Shown one piece after another: positions 32,779 to 44,586 of a stretch of DNA of 64,000 nt (position 1 is the stretch's first letter; each line of letters starts with the position of its first letter). A model generated the notes under the pieces. It was given only the letters and a program-made list of their open reading frames with translations, was not told the origin of the DNA and searched no databases. Source of the stretch: Ammoniphilus oxalaticus (lineage in GTDB: Bacteria; Bacillota; Bacilli; Aneurinibacillales; RAOX-1). The stretch is taken from contig NZ_MCHY01000009.1 of assembly GCF_003609605.1 (NCBI RefSeq), positions 156,074-220,073 on the forward strand, given 5' to 3'. A program made the translations under genes and the position numbers.

Positions 32779-35700
32779 TTATTCTACTGACACTGTTTCT
32801 TTAGCTTCAATGCTCGTTTCTTCCAGTCCTTCAGTTTCCTGATCAACAAGTAAGCGAGTGTTACGATACTTTGGCATTCCGGTTCCAGCTGGAATCAGCT
32901 TTCCGATAATGACATTTTCCTTCAGACCCAACAGTCGGTCTACCTTTCCTTTGATCGCTGCGTCTGTTAACACACGCGTTGTCTCTTGGAAAGAAGCGGC
33001 TGATAGGAACGATTCCGTCTCCAACGACGCCTTTGTAATTCCTAGCAAAACTGGTCTTGAGACGGCTGGTTCTTTTCCTTCGCGGAATACCTTTCGGTTC
33101 GCCTCTTCGTATTCATGAATTTCAACATACGAACCTGGCAGTAAATCAGTGTCTCCGCTATCAATGATTCTGACTTTACGCAACATTTGGCGAATCATCA
33201 CTTCAACGTGCTTGTCGTTAATTTCTACCCCTTGCATACGATATACTTTTTGAACCTCTTGCAAGATGTAGTATTGAACGCCGCGTAGTCCTTTGATCCG
33301 CAACATTTCTTTTGGATCGATTGAACCTTCTGTCAACTCATCGCCCGCTTTCAATGCGCTGCCAACCGCGACTTTCAGACGAGAACCAAATGGAATTTGA
33401 TATACTTTCGTTTCCGCATCGCCTTTCACTTCAATTTCACGGCGATCCTTCGTATCGCGTATGTCGACGACTTCCCCTTCAAACTCTGTAATCGTCGCTT
33501 GACCCTTCGGATTACGAGCTTCAAACAGCTCCTGAATACGAGGTAAACCTTGCGTAATATCGTCTCCAGCAACACCGCCCGTGTGGAATGTCCGCATCGT
33601 TAACTGGGTACCTGGTTCACCAATCGACTGAGCGGCTATAATCCCAACCGCTTCACCGATTTCAACATCTTGCCCAGTCGCTAAGTTCCGACCGTAGCAA
33701 AGCTTACATACCCCGTGCTTCGTGCGACACGTTAACACCGTTCGGATGTGAACAGCTTCCATATCAAGCTCGTTTACAAGAATATCAGCAATATCCTCTG
33801 TAATCAGTTGGTTTTTCTTAACAAGAATCTCTTCAGTCTGCGGATGACGAACTGTCGCAAATGAAGTTCTCCCCGCAATGCGATCGTAGAGATCTTCAAT
33901 TTTGTTCTTGCCGTCAACAATCGGACTAACCATAAGTCCTTTGTCCGTTCCGCAATCCACCTCTCGCACAATAACGTCTTGAGCAACGTCTACCAAACGA
34001 CGCGTTAAATAACCCGAGTCCGCTGTGCGAAGCGCCGTATCCGCCAATCCTTTACGAGCTCCGTGGGTAGAAATAAAGTACTCAAGAACCGTCAATCCTT
34101 CACGGAAATTGGATTTGATCGGTAATTCAATGATCCGACCGGACGGATTCGCCATCAGTCCACGCATTCCCGCTAGCTGTGTAATCTGGGAAACGTTACC
34201 CCGAGCCCCTGAATTCGCCATCATGTAGATGGAATTAAACTTATCAAGCGAGTCCATCAACACGTCTGTAACTTCGTCCTTAGCTTTACTCCAAACAGAA
34301 ATTACACGATCATAGCGCTCATTCTCCGTAATCAACCCACGTCGATATTGCTGTAAAATCATGTGAACCCGTTCTTCCGCGGCGGCAATGATGTCCTTTT
34401 TCTTCTCAGGGGTCATAATATCCGCAATCGCCACAGTTAAGCCAGCCTTTGTTGAATATTTAAAACCAAGGTCTTTTACGCTATCGAGCATGACCGTTGT
34501 TTCTGTTGTGCCAAAGCGTCTGAACACTTCACCAATAATACTGCCCAAAAAGCCTTTCTTGACCGCTTCTTGCTCTTCGCTTAATTCGGTTTCGATAAAC
34601 TCTTTAACATCCCGTCCTTTATCAAACACGAAATAGCGATCAGAGATTCCATTTTGAACGTTTGATTTCTTTGGTTCATTAACAAACGGCATCTCAGCAG
34701 GTAATATTTCGTTGAAAATGATTTTGCCGGGTGTCGTAATCAGAAGAGCCTCTTCTTGTTCAGGTGTAAATGAACTTTTGCCTAGCGTTTTTGCAGGCAG
34801 CGCAATGCGGGTATGCAATGAGATCACATCGTTTTGATACGCGTGAATAACCGCATTAGGCGAGTGGAATGTCTTTCCTTCACCTTTCGCGCCTTTCCTT
34901 TCAATCGTTAGATAGTAACTTCCGAGCACCATATCTTGAGAAGGGGTTACAACAGGCTTACCGTCCTTCGGATTCAAGATATTGTGGGCCGCTAACATTA
35001 ATAAGCGAGCTTCTGCTTGAGCCTCTGCCGATAATGGAACGTGAACCGCCATTTGGTCCCCGTCAAAGTCAGCGTTATAAGCCGTACAAACAAGCGGATG
35101 CAAACGAATCGCTCTTCCCTCAACAAGCACAGGTTCAAACGCCTGGATACCAAGTCTGTGCAACGTAGGCGCTCTGTTCAGCAAAACAGGGTGTTCGCGA
35201 ATAACTTCCTCTAGAACGTCCCAAATCTCTGGATGCACGCGCTCTACTTTCCGTTTAGCGCTTTTGATATTATGAGCTAATCCCTTGCTGACCAGTTCTT
35301 TCATCACAAACGGTTTGAAAAGCTCCAGCGCCATTTCTTTCGGCAGACCGCATTGATACATTCTTAGATTCGGTCCAACAACAATTACGGATCGCCCAGA
35401 GTAGTCAACCCGTTTCCCAAGCAAGTTTTGTCTGAAACGTCCTTGCTTCCCTTTCAACATATGGCTCAAAGATTTCAACGGTCGGTTCCCTGGACCTGTG
35501 ACCGGTCGGCCTCTTCTTCCATTGTCTATCAAAGCGTCTACCGCTTCTTGCAGCATGCGCTTCTCATTTTGGACGATAATATCGGGGGCGCCTAAGTCCA
35601 ACAATCGCTTCAGACGATTGTTCCGGTTAATTACACGACGGTATAAATCGTTCAAGTCAGATGTGGCGAATCTTCCGCCATCTAGCTGAACCATTGGACG

Positions 35701-36414
35701 CAATTCAGGAGGGATCACCGGCAAAACATCCACGACCATCCATTCCGGCTGATTACCGGAACTTCTGAATGCTTCAAGCACTTCTAACCGTTTAATAATA
35801 CGGGTACGACGCTGACCTTGAGCCGAATTTAACTCTTCCTTTAGCTGCTGCACTTCTTTATCTAAATCAATTTGTTCTAGAAGTCTTTTAATCGATTCAG
35901 CGCCCATCCCCGCGGAAAAACCATTACCGTATTTATCACGGTAATTTCGGTATTCCTTTTCAGATAGGAGCTGTTTCTTATCTAAAGGAGTATCCCCGGC
36001 GTCAATAACCACATAGGAAGCAAAATAAATAATTTCTTCAAGTGAACGAGGTGACATATCTAGCACGAGACCCATTCGACTTGGAATCCCTTTAAAGTAC
36101 CAGATGTGGGAGACAGGAGCGGCTAGCTCAATATGAGCCATCCGCTCGCGACGCACCTTCGCTCGCGTGACTTCAACCCCGCATCGATCGCAAACAACGC
36201 CTTTATAGCGAACACGTTTATATTTTCCGCAATGACATTCCCAGTCCTTTGTCGGACCGAAGATTTTCTCGCAGAACAACCCTTCTTTTTCAGGCTTCAA
36301 CGTACGATAATTTATAGTTTCGGGTTTTTTAACTTCCCCGAAAGACCAGGATCTGATCTTTTCGGAAGAAGCTAAACCTATCTTCATAAACTCAAAATTG
36401 TTCACATCTAACAA
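32779..36414 (-). CDS. rpoC: RNA polymerase beta-prime subunit
   Basis: 1211 residues. The N-terminal zinc site ([23 protein letters not shown], about 60-78), the catalytic [12 protein letters not shown] loop with three Asp residues for Mg2+ (near 450), the bridge-helix region and the second zinc site around [16 protein letters not shown] (near 890) are all intact. Normal Firmicute length. It follows rpoB by 85 bases. GGAGG sits 8-9 bases before the ATG. Housekeeping enzyme; nothing odd seen. Confidence 0.98.
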   Translation of the reverse strand: MLDVNNFEFMKIGLASSEKIRSWSFGEVKKPETINYRTLKPEKEGLFCEKIFGPTKDWECHCGKYKRVRYKGVVCDRCGVEVTRAKVRRERMAHIELAAPVSHIWYFKGIPSRMGLVLDMSPRSLEEIIYFASYVVIDAGDTPLDKKQLLSEKEYRNYRDKYGNGFSAGMGAESIKRLLEQIDLDKEVQQLKEELNSAQGQRRTRIIKRLEVLEAFRSSGNQPEWMVVDVLPVIPPELRPMVQLDGGRFATSDLNDLYRRVINRNNRLKRLLDLGAPDIIVQNEKRMLQEAVDALIDNGRRGRPVTGPGNRPLKSLSHMLKGKQGRFRQNLLGKRVDYSGRSVIVVGPNLRMYQCGLPKEMALELFKPFVMKELVSKGLAHNIKSAKRKVERVHPEIWDVLEEVIREHPVLLNRAPTLHRLGIQAFEPVLVEGRAIRLHPLVCTAYNADFDGDQMAVHVPLSAEAQAEARLLMLAAHNILNPKDGKPVVTPSQDMVLGSYYLTIERKGAKGEGKTFHSPNAVIHAYQNDVISLHTRIALPAKTLGKSSFTPEQEEALLITTPGKIIFNEILPAEMPFVNEPKKSNVQNGISDRYFVFDKGRDVKEFIETELSEEQEAVKKGFLGSIIGEVFRRFGTTETTVMLDSVKDLGFKYSTKAGLTVAIADIMTPEKKKDIIAAAEERVHMILQQYRRGLITENERYDRVISVWSKAKDEVTDVLMDSLDKFNSIYMMANSGARGNVSQITQLAGMRGLMANPSGRIIELPIKSNFREGLTVLEYFISTHGARKGLADTALRTADSGYLTRRLVDVAQDVIVREVDCGTDKGLMVSPIVDGKNKIEDLYDRIAGRTSFATVRHPQTEEILVKKNQLITEDIADILVNELDMEAVHIRTVLTCRTKHGVCKLCYGRNLATGQDVEIGEAVGIIAAQSIGEPGTQLTMRTFHTGGVAGDDITQGLPRIQELFEARNPKGQATITEFEGEVVDIRDTKDRREIEVKGDAETKVYQIPFGSRLKVAVGSALKAGDELTEGSIDPKEMLRIKGLRGVQYYILQEVQKVYRMQGVEINDKHVEVMIRQMLRKVRIIDSGDTDLLPGSYVEIHEYEEANRKVFREGKEPAVSRPVLLGITKASLETESFLSAASFQETTRVLTDAAIKGKVDRLLGLKENVIIGKLIPAGTGMPKYRNTRLLVDQETEGLEETSIEAKETVSVE

Positions 36415-36499
36415 AGGGCATACCTCCCATGACCGTTATTTTTCGCATCACAATGAATTAGTAGGTAAGTCCCGAAAGTAGCGGTCACTCTATTTTCCC

Positions 36500-39400
36500 T
36501 TACTCTTCCGCAACGACTCCTTGAAGATTGAGATTCAACTTATCGCCTGAATTCTCATCATCTTCATCAATCTCGCGCATTTCTATTTCCTGCTCATCCT
36601 CTGCTAGGATTTTAACATCCATCCCGAGGGATTGTAGCTCTTTAATCAATACTTTAAACGACTCTGGCACACCTGGCTCTGGAACATTCTCGCCTTTTAC
36701 AATCGATTCATACGTCTTTACCCGTCCAACTACGTCGTCAGACTTAACTGTAAGAATCTCTTGCAATGTATAGGCCGCCCCGTAAGCTTCAAGCGCCCAA
36801 ACTTCCATCTCTCCAAAACGTTGTCCACCAAATTGAGCCTTACCGCCCAACGGTTGTTGTGTAACCAGCGAGTAGGGTCCTGTGGAACGAGCGTGGATCT
36901 TATCGTCAACCATATGAGCAAGCTTAATCATGTACATCACACCAACGGTCACACGATTATCAAAGGGTTCACCCGTTCTTCCGTCAAACAACACAGTCTT
37001 CCCATCTTTAGATAAACCAGCTTCCGCAAGCGTAGAGAATACATCATCTTCTCCTGCTCCATCGAAAACAGGCGTGGCAATATGAATACCAAGCGCTCTA
37101 GCAGCCATCCCCAGATGCGTCTCTAATACTTGACCGATATTCATCCGCGATGGAACCCCAAGCGGATTCAGGACGATCTCAACCGGTGTTCCATCCGGCA
37201 AGAACGGCATATCTTCTTCTGGAAGAATCCGCGCGATAACCCCTTTGTTTCCGTGACGCCCAGCCATCTTATCGCCAACAGAAATCTTACGCTTCTGCGC
37301 GATATAAACACGAACAAGCTGATTTACGCCTGGTGGTAACTCATCGCCGTTTTCGCGTGTAAATACTTTGACATCAACTACGATCCCAGAACCTCCGTGT
37401 GGAACGCGCAAGGAAGTATCACGCACTTCTCGCGCTTTCTCTCCAAAGATCGCGTGCAACAAACGCTCTTCTGCCGTCAATTCAGTTACACCCTTCGGCG
37501 TTACTTTTCCAACTAGAATATCACCGTCTGAAATTTCAGCTCCAACACGAATGATTCCACGCTCATCTAAGTCCTTTAACGCGTCTTCCCCCACGTTTGG
37601 TATATCACGTGTAATTTCTTCTGGCCCTAACTTTGTATCGCGAGCCTCAGATTCGTACTCTTCTATATGAATGGATGTGTATCCATCATCTTTTACAAGT
37701 TTTTCGCTCATCAAGATCGCATCTTCGTAGTTATAACCTTCCCACGTCATAAATGCGACAAGCGTATTTTTACCGAGCGCCAATTCCCCTTTTTCTGTGG
37801 ACGGTCCATCCGCAATAATGTCACCCGCTCTGACAAACTCGCCCTTACGGATCACTGGACGCTGATTGACACATGTCCCTTGGTTCGATCGAACGAATTT
37901 ATGAAGACGATACTTATCAAGATCACCCGTGACCATCTTCAGACCTTCAGGAACTTGGTTGGCTTTAATGTTCTTCAAAGTTTCTTCCGATTGGGAAATT
38001 CCCCAGTTAGCAGGCACTTCGGCGGGATTGCCGCTTTCATCGAAGAATTGCACCCTTCGAATCGAAACCTCTCGAGCTGTTACTCTTTCTACGATTCCTG
38101 GTTGAGTTGCGATAGTAGCTACACCTGAGTCTTTCGCCGCTGTGTACTCCATGCCAGTACCAATAAACGGCGCCTCTGGAACTAATAGCGGAACCGCTTG
38201 ACGTTGCATGTTTGCTCCCATTAGGGCGCGGTTCGCGTCATCATTTTCTAAGAAAGGAATCATCGCAGTCGCAACAGATACTACCTGTTTCGGCGAAACA
38301 TCCATGTAGTCAACCATATCCCTAGGCACAGAAATGATTTCGCCCTTACGTCGACAAATAACCGTGTCGCTTACAAAGCGACCCTCTTCATCAATCTCAG
38401 CGTTAGCCTGAGCAACATTGTAAACATCTTCCTCGTCAGCGGTCAGATAGACGATTTCCTCTGTCACCAATCCACTCTCTGGATCTACTTTTCTTCTCGG
38501 CGTTTCAATAAAGCCATACTCATTGATTCTTGCGTATGAAGAAAGGGAGTTAATCAATCCAATGTTCGGACCTTCTGGTGTTTCAATTGGACACATCCGA
38601 CCATAGTGGGAATGGTGAACGTCACGCACTTCAAATCCTGCCCGCTCTCGCGTCAATCCACCTGGTCCAAGCGCGGATAAACGACGCTTATGAGTCAACT
38701 CAGCTAATGGATTCGTTTGGTCCATAAACTGAGACAACTGACTGCTGCCGAAGAACTCCTTAATTGCGGCAATTACCGGGCGAATATTGATTAAGGCTTG
38801 CGGCGTAATCGCATTCGCGTCTTGAATTGACATTCTTTCACGAACAACACGTTCCATACGGGAAAGTCCAATTCTAAATTGGTTCTGCAAAAGCTCACCA
38901 ACAGAACGAAGGCGTCGATTACCTAAGTGATCAATATCGTCCGTATTTCCAATATTGTGCAACAGATTAATAAAATAATTAATTGAAGCAATAATATCAG
39001 CAGGCATAATATTTTTAACGTTCTTTTCAATCATCCCGTTAGAAATAACCTTTACGACCATTCCTTCATCAACAGGCGAGAAGATGTCGATTCCCTGCAC
39101 AGCAATTTCATCTTCCACGACGCCGCCTCTTGTTTTAACATTAGCGATATTTAACCCTTTAGCTAGATATTTCTCTAGTTTTTCCATCAATCTGCGATCA
39201 ACGACCTGACCAGATTGAGCTAATATCTCACCTGTTTCGCTATTAACTAGTGTTTCCGCAAGCTTCTGATTGTAAATGCGATTGCGAATATGCAACTTTT
39301 TGTTAATTTTATACCGACCAACGTTTGCTAAATCGTATCTTTTCGGATCAAAAAATCTCGACATAAGCAAACTTTTTGCATTTTCTACCGTTGGCGGTTC

Positions 39401-40129
39401 ACCTGGACGGAGTCGTTCATATATTTCAATCAACGCTTTTTCAGTAGAATCGGTATTATCCTTTTCTAACGTATTCTTGATATATTCATCTTCCCCTAAT
39501 AGATCTAATATTTCTGCGTCAGTGCCGAATCCTAGCGCACGCAAAAGAACCGTAACGGGGATCTTCCTTGTACGGTCAATACGAACATAGATCACGTCCT
39601 TAGCATCAGTTTCCAATTCCAACCACGCCCCGCGATTTGGAATCACTGTTGCCGTAAAGGCTTGCTTTCCGTTCTTATCAACTTTTGAATTATAGTAAAC
39701 GCTTGGTGAGCGTACAAGCTGACTGACAATTACCCGTTCAGCTCCATTTATAATGAATGTTCCCGTATCTGTCATTAGCGGGAAATCACCCATAAACACT
39801 TCTTGTTCTTTAACCTCGCCTGTTTCTTTGTTAATCAGGCGTACTTTTACACGAAGGGGTGCAGCATAGGTTACATCACGTTCCTTCGTCTCATCAACAG
39901 AGTACTTCGGCTCTCCTAGGCTATAATCTATAAACTCTAACACTAGATTGCCTGTAAAGTCTTGAATTGGAGAAATATCTTGGAACATTTCCCGTAATCC
40001 TTCGTCTAAAAACCATTGATAGGATTTCTGCTGAATCTCAATTAAATTCGGTAATTCCATTACTTCTTCAATCCTGGCATAACTCCTACGTTGACGATGG
40101 CGTCCACATTGAATCAAATGACCTGCCAA
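36500..40129 (-). CDS. rpoB: RNA polymerase beta subunit
   Basis: 1209 residues from TTG 40129. The N-terminus [22 protein letters not shown] aligns with Firmicute RpoB; GAGGGG at 8 bases supports TTG 40129 over the GTG nine bases upstream. The rifampicin region reads [29 protein letters not shown], wild type. The catalytic part includes [44 protein letters not shown]. Regulation: a sigma-A promoter at 40445-40473 gives a leader of about 300 bases holding a terminator-like hairpin, so attenuation is possible. Confidence 0.97.
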   Translation of the reverse strand: MAGHLIQCGRHRQRRSYARIEEVMELPNLIEIQQKSYQWFLDEGLREMFQDISPIQDFTGNLVLEFIDYSLGEPKYSVDETKERDVTYAAPLRVKVRLINKETGEVKEQEVFMGDFPLMTDTGTFIINGAERVIVSQLVRSPSVYYNSKVDKNGKQAFTATVIPNRGAWLELETDAKDVIYVRIDRTRKIPVTVLLRALGFGTDAEILDLLGEDEYIKNTLEKDNTDSTEKALIEIYERLRPGEPPTVENAKSLLMSRFFDPKRYDLANVGRYKINKKLHIRNRIYNQKLAETLVNSETGEILAQSGQVVDRRLMEKLEKYLAKGLNIANVKTRGGVVEDEIAVQGIDIFSPVDEGMVVKVISNGMIEKNVKNIMPADIIASINYFINLLHNIGNTDDIDHLGNRRLRSVGELLQNQFRIGLSRMERVVRERMSIQDANAITPQALINIRPVIAAIKEFFGSSQLSQFMDQTNPLAELTHKRRLSALGPGGLTRERAGFEVRDVHHSHYGRMCPIETPEGPNIGLINSLSSYARINEYGFIETPRRKVDPESGLVTEEIVYLTADEEDVYNVAQANAEIDEEGRFVSDTVICRRKGEIISVPRDMVDYMDVSPKQVVSVATAMIPFLENDDANRALMGANMQRQAVPLLVPEAPFIGTGMEYTAAKDSGVATIATQPGIVERVTAREVSIRRVQFFDESGNPAEVPANWGISQSEETLKNIKANQVPEGLKMVTGDLDKYRLHKFVRSNQGTCVNQRPVIRKGEFVRAGDIIADGPSTEKGELALGKNTLVAFMTWEGYNYEDAILMSEKLVKDDGYTSIHIEEYESEARDTKLGPEEITRDIPNVGEDALKDLDERGIIRVGAEISDGDILVGKVTPKGVTELTAEERLLHAIFGEKAREVRDTSLRVPHGGSGIVVDVKVFTRENGDELPPGVNQLVRVYIAQKRKISVGDKMAGRHGNKGVIARILPEEDMPFLPDGTPVEIVLNPLGVPSRMNIGQVLETHLGMAARALGIHIATPVFDGAGEDDVFSTLAEAGLSKDGKTVLFDGRTGEPFDNRVTVGVMYMIKLAHMVDDKIHARSTGPYSLVTQQPLGGKAQFGGQRFGEMEVWALEAYGAAYTLQEILTVKSDDVVGRVKTYESIVKGENVPEPGVPESFKVLIKELQSLGMDVKILAEDEQEIEMREIDEDDENSGDKLNLNLQGVVAEE

Positions 40130-40221
40130 ATCATTCACCCCTCAAAGCAGAGTAATAAGCATCCTTTTATTAAGGATTCCCTCAAAAATTATAAGAATGG
40201 CGCTAAAAAACTTAGGCCACT

Positions 40222-40243
40222 AAAAAAGCTTCACAATTGAAGC
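40222..40243 (-). terminator. Terminator-like hairpin inside the rpoB leader
   Basis: Five-base-pair stem GCTTC / GAAGC with loop AATTGT followed by six T residues on the minus strand, downstream of the rpoB promoter and upstream of the rpoB start. Short but with the right shape for an attenuator. Confidence 0.45.
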
Positions 40244-40444
40244 CGAGGGTATGTTTCTCAAAAACTTAGTATATTATAGAAAAAAACATTAAACAAACTA
40301 CTAATCCCGAATCGGATACCGTAAAATACAAATGGACAGTTCTATTATGTCAGTATTACCATAAAAATAACTATCCATTCACAGTATAATAATAAATTCA
40401 ACCCTTGACATATGCAAATACGCTATTCTCGCTAGCATTTTATA

Positions 40445-40473
40445 ACAATATCACAGTTGGCGATTAATGTCAA
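40445..40473 (-). promoter_or_regulatory. Sigma-A promoter of rpoBC
   Basis: Minus-strand TTGACA (40468-40473) and TATTGT (40445-40450) with a 17-base spacer, just beyond the stop of the rsmC-like gene. Confidence 0.75.
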
Positions 40474-40484
40474 GGAAACCAATT

Positions 40485-41096
40485 TTAATCTCCCATTGCT
40501 TTCTGAGCCTTTATAATCCAATAGCCCTTCTTTTGCGTAATCTTTGTAACTTGTTCATACGTTTCTTCGAGTTTCCTAAAAGCGGATGGAGCGCCTTGTT
40601 TCTTTTGAATAACAATCCATAAATGTCCGCCAGGCTTTAAATAATGATAGGAGCGCTCAAAAATATGGTGTACCGTTACTTTTCCTGCCCGAATCGGCGG
40701 ATTTGTCAAAATGACATTAAACTTTTGTTGTTGATCAACTTTTTCAAACAAGTCACTTTCAATTGCTCTCGCATTGTCAATCCCGTTGTTCTTAGCGTTC
40801 CAATTTGCTAATGAAACAGCTCGTTCATTAATATCGACCATCAACACGTCACCTTTGGACGCTAGGTAAGCAGCCGTCAAACCGATCGGACCGTAACCAC
40901 AGCCAACATCCAACACGCGATCCTCGTTTTCGATCTCCATATTTTCGATTAAAAGTAGACTTCCGAAATCAATCCGTTCTTTTGAGAACACGCCCGCGTC
41001 ACTTTTAAATGTAAATTCCCGACCACGCAACTGGAAATCAAATCGCTTCTCATCATGAGTTACGCTTGGACTATTCGTATAATAGTGTTCTGTCAC
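40485..41096 (-). CDS. ybxB: RsmC-like 16S rRNA guanine-N2 methyltransferase (YbxB)
   Basis: A 203-residue SAM-dependent methyltransferase. Motif I VLDVGCGYGPIGLTAAYLA and the catalytic NPPIR motif (in VILTNPPIRAG) mark it as an RsmC-type enzyme modifying a guanine of 16S rRNA. It lies between rplL and rpoB, its usual position in Bacillus. The gene is separated from rplL by a terminator and from rpoB by a promoter, so it may be expressed alone. The methylated base is inferred from the family. Confidence 0.88.
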   Translation of the reverse strand: MTEHYYTNSPSVTHDEKRFDFQLRGREFTFKSDAGVFSKERIDFGSLLLIENMEIENEDRVLDVGCGYGPIGLTAAYLASKGDVLMVDINERAVSLANWNAKNNGIDNARAIESDLFEKVDQQQKFNVILTNPPIRAGKVTVHHIFERSYHYLKPGGHLWIVIQKKQGAPSAFRKLEETYEQVTKITQKKGYWIIKAQKAMGD

Positions 41097-41191
41097 TATC
41101 TCAACCCCGCTTTCCTTTCCGTTCCTAAGTCTTGTTTTGACTTATCGCCCGCAAAATATACTATCGGACGAATGCAAAATAGGGATCGGGA

Positions 41192-41232
41192 TGAAAAAAG
41201 ACCCACTGCATAATGACAATGAGTCTTTGTTT
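41192..41232 (-). terminator. Terminator after rplL
   Basis: Stem AAAGACTCATTG with CAGTGGGTCTTT, followed on the minus strand by TTTTTTC, just behind the rplL stop codon. Confidence 0.8.
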
Positions 41233-41244
41233 TATACGATCTGA

Positions 41245-41607
41245 CTACTTAAGCTCGACAGTGGCTCCAGCTTCTTCAAGCTTGCCTTTAATTTCTTCAG
41301 CTTCTTCTTTTGAAACCCCTTCTTTAACTACCCCAGGGGCTCCGTCAACTAAAGCTTTCGCATCTTTCAATCCTAAGCCAGTGATTTCGCGAACCGCTTT
41401 GATCACGTTGATTTTACCACCGCCAGCAGCTTCAAGGTGTACAGTAAACTCTGTTTGCTCAGCAGCAGCGTCAGCAGCTCCACCAGCAGCTACAGCTACA
41501 GGAGCAGCAGCAGTTACTCCAAACTCCTCTTCGATTGCTTTCACTAGATCATTCAACTCAAGAACAGACATACCTTTAATTGATTCTATGATTTGTTCCT
41601 TAGACAT
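41245..41607 (-). CDS. rplL: Ribosomal protein L7/L12
   Basis: 120 residues, multi-copy stalk protein that recruits translation factors. N-terminal dimerisation domain ([18 protein letters not shown]), an Ala-rich hinge and the C-terminal domain [25 protein letters not shown] with the factor-binding helix. AGGAGG lies about 8 bases before the ATG. Pairs with rplJ upstream. Nothing odd seen. Confidence 0.98.
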   Translation of the reverse strand: MSKEQIIESIKGMSVLELNDLVKAIEEEFGVTAAAPVAVAAGGAADAAAEQTEFTVHLEAAGGGKINVIKAVREITGLGLKDAKALVDGAPGVVKEGVSKEEAEEIKGKLEEAGATVELK

Positions 41608-41669
41608 TATGCCTTCCTCCTAAAATTTAATTTTTATAATATGTTCGAGTTTACACGCTAAAGAGAGAT

Positions 41670-42161
41670 TTAAGCTTCTTCTTCCTGCTTATCGGAAACA
41701 GCTTTAACCGCAAGAGCAAAGTTTCGCACAGGCGCTTGTAAGACACTAAGCAACATTGAAACCAAACCTTCGCGCGGCGGTAGAGAGGCTAACTCCTTAA
41801 GTTCTGCTTCTCCCATCACTTTTCCGTCAACGATTCCGCCTTTAAGCTCAAGCTTGTCGTTGGATTTAGAAAAGTCATTTAAAATTTTCGCGGCTGTAAC
41901 TTCGTCTTCAGCAAATGCGATCGCAGTTGGTCCGACTAAGTATTCATCCAATTCCGTAACGCCAACTTCCGCAGTCGCGCGCTGGGCAAGTTTATTCTTG
42001 TAAACTTTAAACTCTACACCCGCATCGCGGCAAAGCTTACGAAGTTCTGTCACTTGAGCAACAGTTAGACCACGATAGTCTGTTAACACTGTACTTTTTG
42101 CTTCACGAATTTTGGACGCAATTTCTTGCACAGTTTGAACTTTCTGTTCACGTACTGCCAC
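41670..42161 (-). CDS. rplJ: Ribosomal protein L10
   Basis: 163 residues. The GTG at 42161 is chosen because GGAGG lies 8 bases upstream and gives [17 protein letters not shown]. The conserved [33 protein letters not shown] segment is present; L10 anchors the L12 dimers on 23S rRNA and, with L12, represses its own mRNA by binding an L10 leader. That leader is recognisable upstream at 42197-42330. Confidence 0.97.
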   Translation of the reverse strand: MAVREQKVQTVQEIASKIREAKSTVLTDYRGLTVAQVTELRKLCRDAGVEFKVYKNKLAQRATAEVGVTELDEYLVGPTAIAFAEDEVTAAKILNDFSKSNDKLELKGGIVDGKVMGEAELKELASLPPREGLVSMLLSVLQAPVRNFALAVKAVSDKQEEEA

Positions 42162-42196
42162 GGTACCCACCTCCTATAGTTGTTAATGGCGCGCAC

Positions 42197-42330
42197 TAAA
42201 AATGCCCTTCGTAAACACGAAGGGCATAGGTATCCTAATTGAATATCTATCATGCACACCTCGGAAGGAAATTAAGCCAAACGGCGCCTTCTGTCTACGG
42301 TTTATCATTCAAATTTATATTCTGCGACGA
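42197..42330 (-). promoter_or_regulatory. L10 leader with attenuator hairpin
   Basis: The minus strand carries CCGTAGACAGAAGGCGCCG and, downstream, CTTCCGAGGTG, the conserved core of the Firmicute ribosomal protein L10 leader, followed by the terminator ATGCCCTTCGT / ACGAAGGGCAT with a TTTTT tail at 42197-42227. L10-L12 binding should favour termination before rplJ. Confidence 0.85.
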
Positions 42331-42378
42331 ACGCAGATTCCATTTTTAAACTATATCATTTGATGCGTTACAAGTCAA

Positions 42379-43080
42379 CTACTTTATAGCAGCAACTGAA
42401 CTTACATCAACTTTTACCCCAGGGCCCATTGTAGAACTCACAGCTACATTTCTCATATAAGTCCCTCTTGAAGCCGCAGGTTTAGCCTTTTGCAAAGTGT
42501 CGAGCACCATCTCTAAATTTTCGTAGAGTTTATCGACATCAAATGATGCCTTGCCAATCGGAGCATGAATGTTACCCGCTTTATCCGTGCGGAATTCAAT
42601 TTTCCCGGCTTTGATTTCTTCTACCGCTTTTTCAACTTCAAACGTAACAGTTCCTGTTTTAGGGTTAGGCATTAATCCTTTAGGACCTAGCACACGACCT
42701 AAACGTCCAACTTGTCCCATCATATCAGGCGTAGCTACAACAACATCAAAATCGAGCCACCCTTGTGAGATTTTATTAATCATATCTTCATCGCCAACAA
42801 AATCCGCGCCAGCGTTCTCAGCTTCTTTCGCTTTTTCACCTTTGGCAAAAACAAGCACGCGTTGCGTATTTCCTGTTCCGTGCGGCAATACAACCGCGCC
42901 GCGCAACTGTTGATCAGCCTTTTTTACGTCGATCCCAAGTCTAACAGCGACTTCAACCGTCTCATCAAACTTAGCTGTAGCAGAACCCTTAACCAGCTCA
43001 AGAGCTTCTTTCGCGTCATACGTTTGCTCGCGATCAATCGTCTTTATTGCTTCTTGGTACTTCTTTCCTCTTTTAGCCAA
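42379..43080 (-). CDS. rplA: Ribosomal protein L1
   Basis: 233 residues, binds the L1 stalk of 23S rRNA near the E site. Starts at TTG 43080 ([16 protein letters not shown]) with AGGAGGAG about 6 bases upstream. [29 protein letters not shown] and [15 protein letters not shown] are the family marks. It follows rplK; a hairpin with a GTGGGAGG element lies between them and may be a self-binding site. Confidence 0.97.
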   Translation of the reverse strand: MAKRGKKYQEAIKTIDREQTYDAKEALELVKGSATAKFDETVEVAVRLGIDVKKADQQLRGAVVLPHGTGNTQRVLVFAKGEKAKEAENAGADFVGDEDMINKISQGWLDFDVVVATPDMMGQVGRLGRVLGPKGLMPNPKTGTVTFEVEKAVEEIKAGKIEFRTDKAGNIHAPIGKASFDVDKLYENLEMVLDTLQKAKPAASRGTYMRNVAVSSTMGPGVKVDVSSVAAIK

Positions 43081-43099
43081 CTTAAACTCCTCCTATTTA

Positions 43100-43133
43100 T
43101 GTGGTAATAGCGGTTTCGATTTTACCTCCCACA
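43100..43133 (-). promoter_or_regulatory. Possible L1 autoregulatory hairpin
   Basis: On the minus strand TGTGGGAGG opens and TTACCACA closes a hairpin just upstream of the rplA ribosome-binding site. L1 represses its operon in other bacteria by binding a mimic of its rRNA site; the match here is suggestive only. Confidence 0.35.
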
Positions 43134-43233
43134 TGACCGTCTATTGCGACAGCCATATCTAATCGGCAATTGCGACCGATTAATTGTCGGCTAGAACTGA
43201 GCATAACCACATTCATAGCCGACCTATTCTTCA

Positions 43234-43659
43234 TTAGTCCTCGATTGAGATCCCCATACTGCGCGCAGTTCCTTCAACCATACGGATCGCTGCTTCAACA
43301 TCAGCCGCATTTAAATCAGGCATCTTTGTTTCTGCGATCTCACGAACTTTATCTCGCTTTATTGTAGCGACTTTTTCACGATTTGGAACTCCAGATGCCG
43401 TTTCGATACCAGCAGCTTTTTTAAGCAAAACAGCAGCTGGAGGCGTTTTTGTAATAAAAGTAAATGAGCGATCTTCAAATACAGTTATTTCAACAGGAAT
43501 AATCAAACCAGCTTGCTCTTGCGTGCGGGCGTTGAATTCTTTACAGAATCCCATAATGTTAACCCCGGCTTGACCAAGCGCAGGACCTACTGGGGGCGCT
43601 GGGTTTGCTTTACCTGCAGGAATTTGCAATTTTACAACTTTAATTACTTTCTTAGCCAC
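43234..43659 (-). CDS. rplK: Ribosomal protein L11
   Basis: 141 residues, part of the GTPase-associated centre. The GTG at 43659 ([43 protein letters not shown]) is chosen because GGAGG lies 8 bases upstream; the earlier ATG-like start lacks one. The [15 protein letters not shown]-terminal site for methylation and stringent-response signalling is intact. Follows nusG. Confidence 0.97.
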   Translation of the reverse strand: MAKKVIKVVKLQIPAGKANPAPPVGPALGQAGVNIMGFCKEFNARTQEQAGLIIPVEITVFEDRSFTFITKTPPAAVLLKKAAGIETASGVPNREKVATIKRDKVREIAETKMPDLNAADVEAAIRMVEGTARSMGISIED

Positions 43660-43772
43660 ATGACACACCTCCTTAATCAACAAATGCGACTATCAATTTA
43701 TTCGCATCTAACAAATTGATAAAACAATTTAAAACTACCATACCGACGAGGATATATCAAGTCTGATCGACT

Positions 43773-44306
43773 TTATAATTTTTCCACCTGATCGAAATCA
43801 AGCTCAACCGGCGTTTCTCGTCCAAACATGTTAACGTGCACCTTTACCTTCTGTCTATCCGCCTGGATTTCTTCGATCGTGCCGACAAACTCCGCAAAAG
43901 GGCCTTCCTTTACTTTCACTGTTTCTTTAATCGTGAAATCAATTTTCGGTTTAACTTCTTCCACACCCATTTGTTTCAAGATCGTTTCTACTTCACTCGG
44001 CTTTAGGGGCGTGGGTTTTGAACCAGAGCCTGCCGACCCAACGAATCCTGTTACCCCTGGAGTATTTCGCACAACATACCAGGAATCATCCGTCATCACC
44101 ATTTCGACCAAAACATAGCCAGGGAAAACCTTTTTAGTGACGACTTTCCTCTTGCCATCCTTTATCTCTTCCTCTTCTTCGGTAGGAATCATCACCCGGA
44201 AGATCTTATCCAGCATATCCATGGATTCGACACGCTTTTCTAGATTGGTCTTAACTTTGTTTTCATACCCCGAATATGTATGAACAACATACCACGATTT
44301 TTCCAT
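43773..44306 (-). CDS. nusG: Transcription antitermination/pausing factor NusG
   Basis: 177 residues. The NGN domain (SWYVVHTYSGYENKVKTNLEKR, GYVLVEMVMTDDSWYVVRNTPGVTGFVG) binds RNA polymerase; the KOW motif (KEGPFAEFVGTIEEI) ends the protein. Its usual place between secE and rplK. The start is ATG with few purines upstream but length matches the family exactly. Confidence 0.97.
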   Translation of the reverse strand: MEKSWYVVHTYSGYENKVKTNLEKRVESMDMLDKIFRVMIPTEEEEEIKDGKRKVVTKKVFPGYVLVEMVMTDDSWYVVRNTPGVTGFVGSAGSGSKPTPLKPSEVETILKQMGVEEVKPKIDFTIKETVKVKEGPFAEFVGTIEEIQADRQKVKVHVNMFGRETPVELDFDQVEKL

Positions 44307-44340
44307 CTAATAGGACGTTTCGTCCTTCCCCCCAATCGAT

Positions 44341-44556
44341 TTATTGACCTAAAATCAACTCAATGATCTGCGAAATCCCTAAATCGATAACCGCAAAGAA
44401 AACAGTAATAAGTGTTACAGTCACAAGAACGACCGTTGTATAGCTAACCAGCTCCTTACGACTAGGCCAACGAACTCTCTTCAGTTCAACCCATACATCC
44501 CGTAAAAAACTAGGCGTATTCTTAAAACCAGCGCCAATCTTACCTAAAAACCCCAC
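44341..44556 (-). CDS. secE: Preprotein translocase subunit SecE
   Basis: 71 residues with one C-terminal membrane helix (TVVLVTVTLITVFFAVIDLGISQIIELI) preceded by the conserved amphipathic part SFLRDVWVELKRVRWPSRKEL. SecE clamps SecY in the translocon. Located between rpmG and nusG as usual. A GGGGG-type site precedes the ATG. Confidence 0.95.
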   Translation of the reverse strand: MGFLGKIGAGFKNTPSFLRDVWVELKRVRWPSRKELVSYTTVVLVTVTLITVFFAVIDLGISQIIELILGQ

Positions 44557-44586
44557 AGTGACACCCCCATTGCATTGGGCTTAAAG

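Larger units (their letters stand above)
40130..40484 (-). other. rpoB leader region with several hairpins
   Basis: No gene here. After the promoter at 40445-40473 the minus-strand transcript has a GCTTC / GAAGC hairpin followed by TTTTTT (40222-40243), a second TGGC-CTAA / TTAG-GCCA hairpin just downstream (about 40199-40221), and an ATCCTTAATAAAAGGAT hairpin near the start (about 40159-40177). Confidence 0.6.

Noticed and set aside
36500-40129. Rifampicin-resistance change in rpoB
   Set aside because: The [15 protein letters not shown] and [12 protein letters not shown] segments read as wild type.
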